This document shows positions 13,424 to 21,891 of a DNA stretch of 30,301 bases, piece after piece. The stretch comes from Parcubacteria group bacterium GW2011_GWB1_44_7 (GTDB lineage Bacteria; Patescibacteria; Paceibacteria; UBA9973; DSPV01). The stretch lies in assembly GCA_000999175.1 (NCBI GenBank), contig LCJJ01000005.1:1-30301 (forward strand). Direction: 5' to 3'. Within the stretch, counting starts at the first letter, position 1. Each line of letters starts with the position of its first letter. The notes below the pieces were generated by a model. It had not been told where the DNA came from, searched no databases, and saw only the letters and a program-made list of their open reading frames with translations. Both the position numbers and the translations under genes were made by a program.

Positions 13424-13956
13424 GCGGCCACAATAAATGGAGTCAGATTAAAACGCAAAAAGCCAAAACTGACGCCTACAAATCAAAAGTCTTCGGCAAA
13501 TTCGCCAAATTAATTAGCGCTGAAGCGAAAAAATCCAAAGGCAACATCAGTGAGCCCGGTTTAAAGGCGGCGATTGAAAAAGCTAGAGCGGCCAACATGC
13601 CCAGCGACAATATTGACCGAGCTATTAAAAAAGCTGGTGGCGATAGCGGTATGGCAATGGAAGAAATTATTTATGAAGCCTACGGACCCGGCGGTGTAGC
13701 CTTGCTTATTAAAACTCTAACCGACAACCGTAATAAAGCCGCTCAAGCGATTAAACATATTTTGAACGAGCACGGTTTTGCCATCGCCGCTCCGGGCTCG
13801 GCCTCTTGGGCGTTTAAAAAAGAACCGACAACCAATAACTTTCAGCCAATAACGACCGTGCCGATAGAGGAAAAAGATTTGGAAAAATTGGACAAGTTGG
13901 TGGAAGATTTGGAAAATTGCGAGGAAGTGCAGGAAGTATTCACGAACGCGGAATGA
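13420..13956 (+). CDS. yebC: YebC/PmpR/TACO1-family protein, lacking domain II
   Basis: YebC-family proteins act as translation factors at difficult (e.g. proline-rich) sequences and have been called transcription regulators. The N-terminal three-helix domain is typical: MSGHNKWSQIKTQKAKTDA, ANMPSDNIDRAIKKAGG, then IIYEAYGPGGVALLIKTLTD. The family length is about 240-250 aa; this one is 178. The alignment jumps from GSASWAFKK (family GSVAYLF, about residue 130) straight to KLDKLVEDLENCEEVQEVFTN (family LEDxDDVQxVYxN, near the end). The middle domain of about 70 residues is thus absent, replaced by a short Thr/Pro linker. Sits between ruvB (4-bp overlap) and ruvC, the usual neighbours. Confidence 0.9.
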   Translation: MSGHNKWSQIKTQKAKTDAYKSKVFGKFAKLISAEAKKSKGNISEPGLKAAIEKARAANMPSDNIDRAIKKAGGDSGMAMEEIIYEAYGPGGVALLIKTLTDNRNKAAQAIKHILNEHGFAIAAPGSASWAFKKEPTTNNFQPITTVPIEEKDLEKLDKLVEDLENCEEVQEVFTNAE

Positions 13957-13976
13957 AAAAACTAAAAACTTAAACA

Positions 13977-14498
13977 ATGAAAATCATTGCGATTGACCCA
14001 GGTTATGAACGGCTCGGTATAGCGATTTTAGAAAATGCCGATAAACCAATAGTGATTTTTTCTTGTTGTTTTAAAACTTTGGCAACTTGGCCACATCAAG
14101 AACGACTAGCGGCAATCAGTGAAAAAATTGATGGTGTTATAAAAAAATGGCAACCGACAGAATTGGCAATAGAAAAACTTTTCTTCAATGTTAATCAAAA
14201 AACCGCCCTCAAAGTTGCCGAGGCGCGCGGCGTAATTTTAAACGCCGGCGCCGAGGCCAGCCTCATTGTGGCTGAATACACACCCCTCCAAGTAAAAATT
14301 GCCGTGACTGGTTATGGTCGCGGCGACAAAAAACAAGTGATTGATATGGTTTCAAAATTGGCGGAATTTAATCCCGTAAAACCACGGGGCGCTCGCGGAG
14401 CAAGCAAAAAAACAATTAGCGACGACGAGATGGACGCGGTGGCAATCGGTTTGACTCACCTCGCCTGCCGAAGAAATCCTCGCGGAAAAAAGTTATAG
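13977..14498 (+). CDS. ruvC: Holliday junction resolvase RuvC
   Basis: Dimeric RNase H-fold endonuclease that cuts four-way junctions, 173 aa, normal length. The acidic catalytic set is visible: Asp7 in MKIIAIDPGYERLG, Glu66 in ELAIEKLFFNVN, and Asp150/Asp153 in SDDEMDAVAIGLTH. KVAEARGVIL and YTPLQVKIAVTGYGRGDKKQV are also characteristic. It starts 20 bp after yebC. A GC-rich hairpin (GCGGCG...CGCCGC, about 14560-14582) follows but lacks a clean T-run. Confidence 0.95.
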   Translation: MKIIAIDPGYERLGIAILENADKPIVIFSCCFKTLATWPHQERLAAISEKIDGVIKKWQPTELAIEKLFFNVNQKTALKVAEARGVILNAGAEASLIVAEYTPLQVKIAVTGYGRGDKKQVIDMVSKLAEFNPVKPRGARGASKKTISDDEMDAVAIGLTHLACRRNPRGKKL

Positions 14499-14614
14499 GA
14501 GTTTTCCACAGTTTGAGCCATTTACTATTGCGGGAATTTTTAAATTTGCTACAAATTAAGCGCGGCGTTTAAAGTTCGCCGCCGGTCGTTTTAAAAAAAT
14601 AAATAATTTTTATC

Positions 14615-14722
14615 ATGAGCCCAGATGACATGGGTGTTCCGCCCGGCGACGGGATGGACATAGACGACAAAGAAGACGATGATGAATTAGGAGAAACAAG
14701 TGTGGAGGATGGGGGTTTTTAA
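14615..14722 (+). CDS. Small acidic ORF (35 aa), unknown
   Basis: ATG at 14615, 35 codons, ending in GLY-GLY-PHE and TAA just before the hairpin terminator at 14725. The sequence is very acidic: MSPDDMGVPPGDGMDIDDKEDDDELGET, i.e. a Pro/Gly/Met start then a run of Asp/Glu. No hydrophobic core, so it would be disordered. Its own ATG, clean stop and adjacent terminator favour a real gene, but a 35-codon ORF could be chance. Confidence 0.4.
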   Translation: MSPDDMGVPPGDGMDIDDKEDDDELGETSVEDGGF

Positions 14723-14724
14723 AA

Positions 14725-14754
14725 AAAATCCCCCGATGTCCATCGGGGGATTTT
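14725..14754. terminator. Bidirectional terminator between small ORF and tyrS
   Basis: AAAATCCCCCGATG, loop TC, CATCGGGGGATTTT: a perfect 14-bp stem flanked by A and T runs, so it can work on both strands. It touches the tyrS stop codon by one base. The core CCCCGATG/CATCGGGG also occurs in the lipoprotein terminator and inside repeat copies R2 and R3. Confidence 0.85.
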
Positions 14755-15938
14755 CATATTTTGATTTTTAGAAACCGAAGCGGACCGATACGAATAGTAA
14801 TGGCATCGGTAATTTTGAAAAACGGGTCGGTGATTTTTTCTTTGGTTTCGGCATTGGAAACCGCGCCTTCACTAACCAACCGCCGAAAATCTGATTTTGA
14901 AGAAACTAATTTTTCCCGCAAAACAATATCCACCAGCAACTCCCCCAAGTTTACTTTCGTCTCCTTAATGTTTCCCGGTAAATTTCCGGACTTGAAAACC
15001 GAAAGAAAACTCGCGCGCGCCGCTTTTGCCCTTTCTGCTCCCCAATAACGAGCGGTGATTTTCTCCGCTAAATCCAACTTTATATCTCGTGGATTTTTTC
15101 CAGACGCCATTTCTGATTCTATTTTTTCAATTTCTTCAACCGCGATATCGGCGCAAAGTAAAAAGTAATCTAAAATCAAATCGTCCCGCACCGACATCAC
15201 TTTACCAAACATATTGTCCAGCTCGTCGATAATGTTTATGACATTGCCCCAACTGGTAGACATTTTTCGGCCGTCGGTGCCAGCCAACATTTTCAGTGTC
15301 ATAATGTCTTGTTCCGGTTGGCCATAATGTTTTTGAATCACTCTGCCGGCTTTCAAATTAAACAACTGGTCGGTGCCGCCGATTTCCACGTCGGCTTTCA
15401 CTATCACCGAATCATAACCTTGCATCAAGGGATACAAAAATTCCCGGAGCGAGACTTCCTCTTTTTTATCAAAACGCTCTTGAAAATTTCGTCGGGCGAA
15501 CATTTGTTGAACGGAAAAACCTTCCGCCAATTCGCTGATTTCCTGAAAACCGAGTTTGCCGAGCCAGTCGCCGTTATAGACAAATTCCACTTTTGCCAAG
15601 TTCAGAATTTTGCCAATTTGATTTTTGTAATCCTTCAAATTTTCTTGAACTTGTTCTTTGGAAAGCATCGGCCGTTTGGAAAGTTTGTCGGACGGGTCGC
15701 CGATTTGGGCGGTAAAATCGCCAATAATCAAAACAATTTTGTGACCAAGCTCCTGAAAAGCTCGCAGTTTCCAAAACGCCGACGCTCGGCCAATGTGAAT
15801 TTTTTTGCCGGTCGGATCAATACCAAACTTCACTCGCAATTGCTTGCCCGCCAAAAGTTTCTGCTTCAAACTTTCCAACACAAAAACTTCCTCCACCCCG
15901 CGGGTCAAAAGTTCGTCAATTGCTTTTTTGTCAATCAT
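14754..15938 (-). CDS. tyrS: Tyrosyl-tRNA synthetase
   Basis: Class I aminoacyl-tRNA synthetase charging tRNA-Tyr, 394 aa. FGIDPTGKKIHIGRAS holds the HIGH-type motif as HIGR (48-51). KADVEIGGTDQLFNLKAGR and MTLKMLAGTDGRKMSTSWGN hold the tyrosine-site and KMSKS-type loops (KMSTS, near 225). The C-terminal S4-like RNA-binding domain begins about residue 330 (VNLGELLVDIVLREKLVSSKSDFRRLV). It resembles the TyrZ-type branch. ATG at 15938 follows an extended -10 by 6 bases. It converges on the small ORF and shares a terminator. Confidence 0.95.
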   Translation of the reverse strand: MIDKKAIDELLTRGVEEVFVLESLKQKLLAGKQLRVKFGIDPTGKKIHIGRASAFWKLRAFQELGHKIVLIIGDFTAQIGDPSDKLSKRPMLSKEQVQENLKDYKNQIGKILNLAKVEFVYNGDWLGKLGFQEISELAEGFSVQQMFARRNFQERFDKKEEVSLREFLYPLMQGYDSVIVKADVEIGGTDQLFNLKAGRVIQKHYGQPEQDIMTLKMLAGTDGRKMSTSWGNVINIIDELDNMFGKVMSVRDDLILDYFLLCADIAVEEIEKIESEMASGKNPRDIKLDLAEKITARYWGAERAKAARASFLSVFKSGNLPGNIKETKVNLGELLVDIVLREKLVSSKSDFRRLVSEGAVSNAETKEKITDPFFKITDAITIRIGPLRFLKIKI

Positions 15939-15944
15939 AAGCGC

Positions 15945-15953
15945 ATTTTATCA
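15945..15953 (-). promoter_or_regulatory. tyrS extended -10 promoter
   Basis: TGATAAAAT on the minus strand ends exactly 6 bases before the tyrS ATG. The same nine bases and the same spacing occur at tsaE. A leaderless transcript is predicted. Confidence 0.55.
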
Positions 15954-15972
15954 CAATTTGAAATGATTATGC

Positions 15973-15978
15973 TAATAT
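15973..15978 (+). promoter_or_regulatory. Penicillin-binding protein gene -10 box
   Basis: TAATAT, 8 bases before the ATG at 15987, with no Shine-Dalgarno and no clear -35. It argues for 15987 rather than the upstream in-frame ATGs (15963, 15969) as the start. Confidence 0.4.
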
Positions 15979-15986
15979 TGAAAGCG

Positions 15987-18491
15987 ATGAAAAAACGGCA
16001 AAAACTCAAAAAAATATTAAAAAAAGCGGCGGCGCTCGCTACCGGTTTGTTTTTGTTTGGCGGCGGAGCGATTTTTTTGTGGCTTGGGAATATGGAAATC
16101 CCTAATTTAAATACTATCAGCGAGCGCCGTATTACCCAATCAACCAAAATTTTTGACCGCGCCGGTGAAACTTTGCTTTATGATATTCATGAAAACGAAC
16201 GGCGCACCGTTGTGCCTTTTGACGAAATATCAAGAAATATAAAAAATGCCACGGTGGCGATTGAGGATGCCAGTTTTTACCAACACCGCGGCATTGAACC
16301 AAAAGCGATATTGCGCGCCGTTTTCGCCAACTTGTTGAATTTCGGCTACAGCCAAGGTGGTTCCACCATCACCCAGCAAGTGGTGAAAAATTCCATTCTC
16401 ACCAACGACAAAACTATTACCAGAAAGCTCAAAGAATGGGTCTTGGCCTTGAAGTTAGAAAAAACAATGAGCAAGGAGGAAATTTTAGCGCTTTATCTTA
16501 ATGAAATTCCCTATGGCGGCAGTATCTACGGCGTTGAGCAGGCCAGTCAAAGTTATTTTGGGAAAAAAGCCGCCGCTCTTTCCATTGCCGAGGCCGCCTA
16601 TCTCGCTTCCCTGCCTCAAGCGCCGTCGTATTTTTCGCCTTTCGGCAATAATCGGGATAAATTGGAAGAAAGAAAAAATTTCACGCTGGAAAGAATGCTG
16701 GCGGAACACTTCATCAGCCAAGAGGAATACGAAACGGCAAAAAAAGAAACGGTCAATTGGTTGCCGCCGGAAAACACCGGCCTCCGAGCGCCTCACTTTG
16801 TAATGTTTATCAAAGATTATTTAGAAAATAAATACGGCAAAGAAACGGTGCGCTACGGCGGCTTGAAAGTAACCACCACTTTGGATTATTCGCTTCAAAC
16901 CAAAGCTGAAGAAATTGTCAAAAAATGGGCATTGCAAAACAAAATTAATTATAATGCCGAGAACGCGGCCTTAACGGCAATTGACCCGAAAACCGGTCAG
17001 ATTTTGGCAATGGTTGGCTCACGCGATTATTTTGACCAAGAAATTGACGGTAATTTTAACGTGGCGTTGGCTCGCCGCCAACCGGGTTCAGCTTTCAAGC
17101 CCATTGTCTATGCCACCGCTTTTGCCAAAGGTTATACGCCGGAAACCGTGGTCTTTGATTTGCCAACGGAATTTTCCACTTACTGTAATCCTGACGGCAC
17201 GCCTGTCGTTACCGACAATGAAGACAAATGTTATATGCCGGAAAATTACGACCAAATTTACCGCGGGCCGATTGATTTGCGGCACGCTTTAGCCCAGTCT
17301 ATCAATATTCCCGCCATTAAGGTTTTATATTTGGCGGGCCTGAAAGAATCATTGCGCCTCGCCAAAGATTTAGGAATTGAAAGTTTGACCAATGTTAACC
17401 AATATGGTTTGACTTTAGTTTTGGGCGGCGGCGAAGTGTCATTGTTGGATTTAACCGGTGCTTACGCGACTTTCGCCAACAGCGGTGTTCGCAATCCTTA
17501 TGTTGGAATTTTGAAAGTGGAAGATGAAAATGGAAAAGTTTTGGAAGAATTTCAACCCAGAGCTTTTTTGGTTCTATCGGAGAATATTGCTTTGACGATT
17601 TCCAACATTCTTTCCGACGAGGAGGCGCGCCAACCGGCTTTCGGCGTCCATTCTTTCCTTTATATTGACGGTCGCGAGGTGGCGGTAAAAACCGGCACCA
17701 CCAATGACTACCGCGACGCTTGGATTTTGGGCTACACGCCATCGCTGGCAGTCGGCGCTTGGGCCGGCAATAACGACAATAGTCCGATGGAAAAAAAGGT
17801 TGCCGGTTTCATCATTGCGCCAATGTGGCACGAATTTGTGATGGAAGTTTTAAAAACTTATCCGGAGGAAAAATTTAAAAAACCGGAAATCGCCGATAAT
17901 TCCAATCTTAAACCGGTTTTGCGCGGCTTTTGGCAGGGCAATCAATCTTATTTCATAGACAAAATGTCCGGCAAATTGGCCACTCAATACACTCCGTTGG
18001 AAACCAAAGAAGAAAAAATGGTTCGCCAGGTTCATTCCATTCTTTATTGGTTGGATAAAGATAATCCTTTGGGTTTGGCGCCAATTAATCCAACCGACGA
18101 TTCGCAATTTAACTCTTGGGAATATGCCGTTCGAAAATGGGCGGAAGAAAAAAATCTGACCGACGAAAATCAAAGTGTCATTCCAATTTCCGTTGACGAT
18201 GTTCACTCGCCGGACAAAATGCCGATTCTCAAAATTCAAGGTTTAAAAAATTCTTATGGCCAAAACGAAACGGTTAATATCAACATTGCCAACGGCGGTT
18301 CCTACCCGCTACGCAAAGTTGATTTGTTTTTGAATGGCCGTTATGTCAGTTCAACTGTCCAAACGCCTTTTGCTTTAAGTGTTAAACTAAGCGCTTACGG
18401 CGAAATCGGCGACAATAAAATTGAGGTCATCGCCTCGGACGTCGTCTACAACAAAGCCAAAACTGAAGCAAGTTTTAGGATTAGCGAATAG
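15987..18491 (+). CDS. Class A penicillin-binding protein (PBP1A-type)
   Basis: Bifunctional peptidoglycan synthase, 834 aa from ATG 15987. A Lys-rich N-terminus and one membrane helix (about 12-32) precede the GT51 glycosyltransferase: ATVAIEDASFYQHRG with catalytic Glu93, GGSTITQQVVKN, and EKTMSKEEILALYLNEIPYGG. The transpeptidase has SAFK (Ser368, Lys371), SIN (438-440) and KTGT (from Lys568), followed by WAGNNDN. The last 100 residues (KIQGLKNSYGQNETVNINIANGG...) form an Ig-like beta-sandwich. Two upstream ATGs in frame (15963, 15969) would add 6-8 residues; a long upstream open frame antisense to tyrS is not coding. It diverges from tyrS with 48 bp between starts. An active cell-wall pathway is implied. 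Confidence 0.95.
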   Translation: MKKRQKLKKILKKAAALATGLFLFGGGAIFLWLGNMEIPNLNTISERRITQSTKIFDRAGETLLYDIHENERRTVVPFDEISRNIKNATVAIEDASFYQHRGIEPKAILRAVFANLLNFGYSQGGSTITQQVVKNSILTNDKTITRKLKEWVLALKLEKTMSKEEILALYLNEIPYGGSIYGVEQASQSYFGKKAAALSIAEAAYLASLPQAPSYFSPFGNNRDKLEERKNFTLERMLAEHFISQEEYETAKKETVNWLPPENTGLRAPHFVMFIKDYLENKYGKETVRYGGLKVTTTLDYSLQTKAEEIVKKWALQNKINYNAENAALTAIDPKTGQILAMVGSRDYFDQEIDGNFNVALARRQPGSAFKPIVYATAFAKGYTPETVVFDLPTEFSTYCNPDGTPVVTDNEDKCYMPENYDQIYRGPIDLRHALAQSINIPAIKVLYLAGLKESLRLAKDLGIESLTNVNQYGLTLVLGGGEVSLLDLTGAYATFANSGVRNPYVGILKVEDENGKVLEEFQPRAFLVLSENIALTISNILSDEEARQPAFGVHSFLYIDGREVAVKTGTTNDYRDAWILGYTPSLAVGAWAGNNDNSPMEKKVAGFIIAPMWHEFVMEVLKTYPEEKFKKPEIADNSNLKPVLRGFWQGNQSYFIDKMSGKLATQYTPLETKEEKMVRQVHSILYWLDKDNPLGLAPINPTDDSQFNSWEYAVRKWAEEKNLTDENQSVIPISVDDVHSPDKMPILKIQGLKNSYGQNETVNINIANGGSYPLRKVDLFLNGRYVSSTVQTPFALSVKLSAYGEIGDNKIEVIASDVVYNKAKTEASFRISE

Positions 18492-18512
18492 TTGGGATTT
18501 TAGCTTTTAGTT

Positions 18513-19610
18513 CTATTTATTCATCGGCATTACTAAATAGGTGAAAGATTTATCACTAATACCGTTGAGCACTACCGGCCGACTTAAACCATTGAAACCG
18601 ATAAAAACACTGTCAGAGTTAACGGAAGAAAAAGCGTCAGAAAGATAGCGGTAGTTGAAATTAATGTCTATATCTTCGCCTTTAATGGTCGCCTTTAATT
18701 GATTGACGTTTTCGCCAATGTCGTTGTTTTTTGTTTTAAGTTCAAATAGGTTCTTTTTTGGCAAGCAATGAACGCTGACTTGATTGAAATTGTCAGAAAA
18801 AATGTGAGCTAGTTTTAAGGAATTAATCAAATCTTGTTTAAGCAAAATTATTTCCGTTTTAAATTCTTTGGGGATAATTTGTTTGTAATCGGGAAAAACA
18901 CCATCCACCAAACGCGACACCAAGTACAAACCCTCAACGGTGATTGACAATTGGTTTTTGGAAAAATTTATTTCTAAATCCTCTTCTAGACCACCGAGAA
19001 TTCTGATAATTTCCTGAATGTTTTTATTAGGAATCAAAACTGGTAAAAAATTATTGTGTTTTTTTACCTTAATTCTCTTTTCCGCCAACCGAAACGAATC
19101 AGTTGCCACAAAAATCATTTCTTCACCTTGTTCATAAATATGAACACTGGATAGTTCCGGTTTAATGGTGGAAGTGGAAGCGCTATACCAAACAGAAGTC
19201 AATCCGTTAATAAAATCTTTGGTGTTGATTTTAACTGAAGACTCTTTGGTTGGGTTGGGGATGTTTGGAAAATCACTATGATTGTGGGTTTTAATAATGG
19301 TTTTATTTCTTTCGGTGGTAATAGCTAAATTGTTTTCTTTTTCTTCCAACAAAACAATTCGGTCATTTATGTTTTCAATAAAATTAGCCACCACATGACC
19401 TGGTACCGCCAATATTCCTTCTTCAATTACTTTCACAGGAATTGACGCTTCAGCGCCAAAATCAAGGTTAGTAGCTTTAATTTTTAGTAAACCTTTCTTA
19501 GCTTCAAAAAGAACGCAGGATAAAATCGGTAAAGTAAGATTTTTGCCGGATATTTTTGCTACCTTATCTAATCCCCAAATCAGTTTATCTTTAATACATT
19601 CTATTTTCAT
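18513..19610 (-). CDS. dnaN: DNA polymerase III beta subunit (sliding clamp)
   Basis: The ring-shaped processivity clamp of replication, 365 aa, standard length with three repeated domains. It starts MKIECIKDKLIWGLDKVAKISGKN and contains LPILSCVLFEAKKGLLKIKATNLD, VFIATDSFRLAEKRI (here MIFVATDSFRLAEKRI) and the C-terminal YLVMPM.. ending, all typical. An in-frame ATG at 19667 would add 19 residues not found in the family and would include the -10 box, so I use 19610. Downstream of dnaA on the same strand with a 228-bp spacer that may hold oriC. It converges on the penicillin-binding protein gene with 21 bp between stops. Confidence 0.96.
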   Translation of the reverse strand: MKIECIKDKLIWGLDKVAKISGKNLTLPILSCVLFEAKKGLLKIKATNLDFGAEASIPVKVIEEGILAVPGHVVANFIENINDRIVLLEEKENNLAITTERNKTIIKTHNHSDFPNIPNPTKESSVKINTKDFINGLTSVWYSASTSTIKPELSSVHIYEQGEEMIFVATDSFRLAEKRIKVKKHNNFLPVLIPNKNIQEIIRILGGLEEDLEINFSKNQLSITVEGLYLVSRLVDGVFPDYKQIIPKEFKTEIILLKQDLINSLKLAHIFSDNFNQVSVHCLPKKNLFELKTKNNDIGENVNQLKATIKGEDIDINFNYRYLSDAFSSVNSDSVFIGFNGLSRPVVLNGISDKSFTYLVMPMNK

Positions 19611-19838
19611 TTTATTACTATTATAGTTGTTAATATGTGGAAAAAGTAAAATTACCTTAATTACCAACTTAAATCAAATTAATTTTTTCTCACAATTTGT
19701 TGAAATTTTACGGACAACTTTTTAAAATTTAATAACTTTATTTTTAATCTGGGGATAATTAATTTTTTACCGACAGTTTTTCAACATAATTTAAACAACC
19801 TATCAACAAGTTTTCCTAAAGTTTTCCTAAAAATTTTT
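19611..19838. other. dnaA-dnaN spacer, candidate origin region
   Basis: A very AT-rich 228-bp spacer. It has DnaA-box-like sites on the minus strand: TTTTCCACA (19644-19636) and TTATCCCCA (19758-19750), each one change from TTATCCACA. GTTTTCCTAAA is repeated twice near 19810-19832, and runs of T/A could serve as an unwinding element. TATAAT at 19625-19620 is a -10 for dnaN, 9 bases before its ATG. The dnaN-dnaA-rpmH arrangement is where bacterial origins commonly lie. Confidence 0.5.
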
Positions 19839-21179
19839 CTAAAACATAGCTCGGATTTGGGAAATCTCTTTAGCTAAAACACCGTCGTTTTTTATGTCAT
19901 TTTCAACTTTCTCGCAAGAGTGAATAACAGTGGTGTGGTCGCGACCGCCCAGTTTTTCACCAATGGACGGAAAAGAAATGTTAAAATCCTTTCTTAGAAT
20001 ATACATGACAATTTGGCGTGGCCGCACGACTTCTTTACGACGGGTTTTTTCGTAAATTGAGGATTCTTCGATGTTGTAAAAATTGGCGATGGTTCTGACG
20101 ATGTCTTTTGGGGCGATTGATTTTTTCGGTTTCTCGTTGTTTTTAATGAGATTTTTTACTTCAGGCAAAGAAAGGTCTTTGTTTTTAAATTGAGATTGAT
20201 GAATGATGATATTCAAGGCCCCCTCTAATTCTCTAATACTACCATCAACCGAATCAGCTAAATATTCAACAATTTCATCGTTTAAGAAAAAATTATTCAA
20301 TCGGGACTTGGTTCGTAAAATCGCCAAACGCGACTCATGGTCTGGTGTCGGAATGTCAACAATCATACCGGAAACGAAACGCGACTTAAGCCGATCTTCC
20401 AAATTGGGAATATAATTAGGGTGTTTATCGGAAGAAAAAATAATTTGGCGATTACCGTCATGTAAACTGTTAAACAAATGAAAAAGCTCGTCTTGAGTTC
20501 GCTCGGTGTTGGAAAAAAATTGAATATCGTCCATGATTAACACATCATACTTGCGGTATTTTTCTTTGAAATCGTTCATTTTTTGATTTTGGACCGAGTT
20601 GATGTAATCCGTAGTAAATTTTTCCGAGGTAATATAAAAAACTTTTCTTTCCGGCGAATTGATTTTAATTTGATTGCCGATCGCTTGGATCAAGTGGGTT
20701 TTGCCGTGACCGCTGCCGCCGTAAATAAACAAGGGGTTGTAAGCAATCGGCTTTTTGATTATGGCTTGGGAAGCGGCGTGAGCCAATTCATTAAATGAAC
20801 CAACGACAAAAGTGTCAAAAGTGTACCGAGGGTTTAAGTTATTTTCCTTATTGATGTAATGTTCTTTTAGTGGTAACTCGCCGGTTGGCATGAATGATAG
20901 TTTTTCGGTTCCAGTGATTTTTTTGCGCAGTTCTTTTTCAGAAACGTTGTATTCCACTCCCCTGACAAAATCAGCCAAACTGCGCAAAGTTTTCAAGATT
21001 GTTTTGTGATATTTTTGGACCAACCAATCTCGGACAAAAGTGTTGGGCACGGTCAAATAAACCACGCCATCTTGAAGATTGGCGATACTGGTGTTTTTGA
21101 ACCAAGTGTTGAAAGTGGCGCCGGAAACACTCAATTCAATTTCAGCCAAAACGCTGTCCCAAAGTTTTTTATTATCCAT
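19839..21179 (-). CDS. dnaA: Chromosomal replication initiator DnaA
   Basis: AAA+ initiator that binds DnaA boxes and melts oriC, 446 aa. Domain I (1-80) contains LWDSVLAEIELSVSGATFNTWF. Domain II is short. Domain III has NPLFIYGGSGHGKTHLIQAIGN (Walker A), VLIMDDIQFFSN (Walker B) and LEDRLKSRFVSGM. Domain IV ends with the DnaA-box-binding signature GGRDHTTVIHSCEKV. Length and order are normal. It diverges from rpmH with 109 bp between starts. TATAAT lies 7 bases before the ATG. Confidence 0.97.
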   Translation of the reverse strand: MDNKKLWDSVLAEIELSVSGATFNTWFKNTSIANLQDGVVYLTVPNTFVRDWLVQKYHKTILKTLRSLADFVRGVEYNVSEKELRKKITGTEKLSFMPTGELPLKEHYINKENNLNPRYTFDTFVVGSFNELAHAASQAIIKKPIAYNPLFIYGGSGHGKTHLIQAIGNQIKINSPERKVFYITSEKFTTDYINSVQNQKMNDFKEKYRKYDVLIMDDIQFFSNTERTQDELFHLFNSLHDGNRQIIFSSDKHPNYIPNLEDRLKSRFVSGMIVDIPTPDHESRLAILRTKSRLNNFFLNDEIVEYLADSVDGSIRELEGALNIIIHQSQFKNKDLSLPEVKNLIKNNEKPKKSIAPKDIVRTIANFYNIEESSIYEKTRRKEVVRPRQIVMYILRKDFNISFPSIGEKLGGRDHTTVIHSCEKVENDIKNDGVLAKEISQIRAMF

Positions 21180-21288
21180 TAAGATTATTATACTAGCCTC
21201 CCCATTATACAGAACTTGTGAACAACTCTTAAATATGTTAGTAATATGTGGACAAAGTGTGTATTAGAAATTAGAAATTTCTTAAATA
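21180..21288. other. dnaA-rpmH divergent spacer with DnaA-box-like sites
   Basis: Contains TTGTTCACA (21225-21217) and TTGTCCACA (21255-21247) on the minus strand; these differ from TTATCCACA at two and one positions. TATAAT at 21192-21187 is the likely dnaA -10 (7 bases before ATG); a second TATAAT is at 21209-21204. This region could allow DnaA autoregulation or form part of oriC. Confidence 0.5.
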
Positions 21289-21429
21289 ATGTCTTTTACT
21301 TACCGTCCCAAAAAACGAAAGCGCGCCAGGACTCACGGTTTTTTGTCGCGCCAGAAAACTTACGGCGGTCGCCGGGCAATCCGCGAACGCCGGCGCAAAG
21401 GCCGAGCGAAACTTTCCACCTCGCGGTAG
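21289..21429 (+). CDS. rpmH: 50S ribosomal protein L34
   Basis: A 46-aa, highly basic protein: [19 protein letters not shown], then [20 protein letters not shown] and KLSTSR. This is the L34 pattern (TYQPxxRKRxxxHGFxxRmxTxxGRxvlxxRRxKGRxxLs). It is the first gene to the right of dnaA, as in most bacteria, and rnpA follows 14 bp after the stop. Too short to stand out by length but unmistakable in sequence. Confidence 0.96.
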   Translation: MSFTYRPKKRKRARTHGFLSRQKTYGGRRAIRERRRKGRAKLSTSR

Positions 21430-21443
21430 CTCTCGTTAGTTTT

Positions 21444-21779
21444 ATGTTATCCAAAAAACAACGGGTTTCTAGGAAATTGTTTGAAGTCGCTTATCGCGCC
21501 AGCCAGACTTTTGTTTCGCCATTTTTTGTGTTGAAAATTAGTCCAGCCAAAAGCGGGACAAGTCGTTTTGCTTTTTCGGTTTCGGCTAAAATTTGTCCCA
21601 AAGCGGTAGATAGAAACAAATTGCGCCGCCGCGGTTACGCGGCGGCGCGGAATCTTTTGCCGCAAATTAAAACGCCAGCAATTTGTCTTTTTGTCATCAA
21701 AAAAGGCGCCGAAAAATTAAACTTCCAAAAACTCCAAGAAGAAATCAAAAGTATTTTAAGGAAAGCGGGAGTTTTGTGA
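21444..21779 (+). CDS. rnpA: Ribonuclease P protein component
   Basis: A 111-aa protein that binds the RNase P RNA and the 5' leader of pre-tRNA. FEVAYRASQTFVSPFFVLKI, then SRFAFSVSAKICPKAVDRNKLRRRGYAAAR: the last part is the RNR-type motif (family RNRxKRxxRE), here as RNKLRRR. LFVIKKGAEKLNFQKLQEEI completes the fold. The start is ATG 21444 (MLSKKQRVSRKLF). The frame is open back to 21246, but that part only reads through rpmH in another frame. Ends just before a long hairpin. Confidence 0.9.
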   Translation: MLSKKQRVSRKLFEVAYRASQTFVSPFFVLKISPAKSGTSRFAFSVSAKICPKAVDRNKLRRRGYAAARNLLPQIKTPAICLFVIKKGAEKLNFQKLQEEIKSILRKAGVL

Positions 21780-21890
21780 CAGGCGTAAAGAACTAAATTT
21801 TAAAAATTCTAGGCGGGGGCGTGCCAAATTGCGAGGTCTGCTGAGCAATTTGGGGTTAAGGAATTTTTAAAATTTAGTTCTTGAAGCCTG
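21780..21890. terminator. Long nested inverted repeat between rnpA and jag
   Basis: A perfect 22-bp pair, 21788-21809 (AAGAACTAAATTTTAAAAAT-TC) with 21861-21882. It is enclosed by CAGGC/GCCTG (21780-21784, 21886-21890) and encloses CCAAATTGC/GCAATTTGG (21824-21832, 21845-21853) with a 12-base apex. It fills the 112-bp space between the convergent rnpA and jag stops. The T/A runs in the long stem could end transcription both ways, but the length (111 bp) and terminal repeats are also those of a MITE-like element. Confidence 0.65.
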
Positions 21891-21891
21891 T

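Noticed and set aside
15309..15986. The open frame of the penicillin-binding protein extends far upstream, antisense to tyrS.
   Set aside because: tyrS on the opposite strand is certain, and the penicillin-binding protein family starts with the Lys-rich stretch and membrane helix at 15987. The upstream part is a shadow of tyrS.
19611..19667. A 19-residue N-terminal extension of dnaN.
   Set aside because: It includes the TATAAT box and precedes the family's standard start (MKIECIKDKL).
21246..21443. An N-terminal extension of rnpA beginning at 21246.
   Set aside because: It overlaps rpmH in another frame and encodes residues unlike RnpA. The ATG at 21444 gives a normal-length protein.
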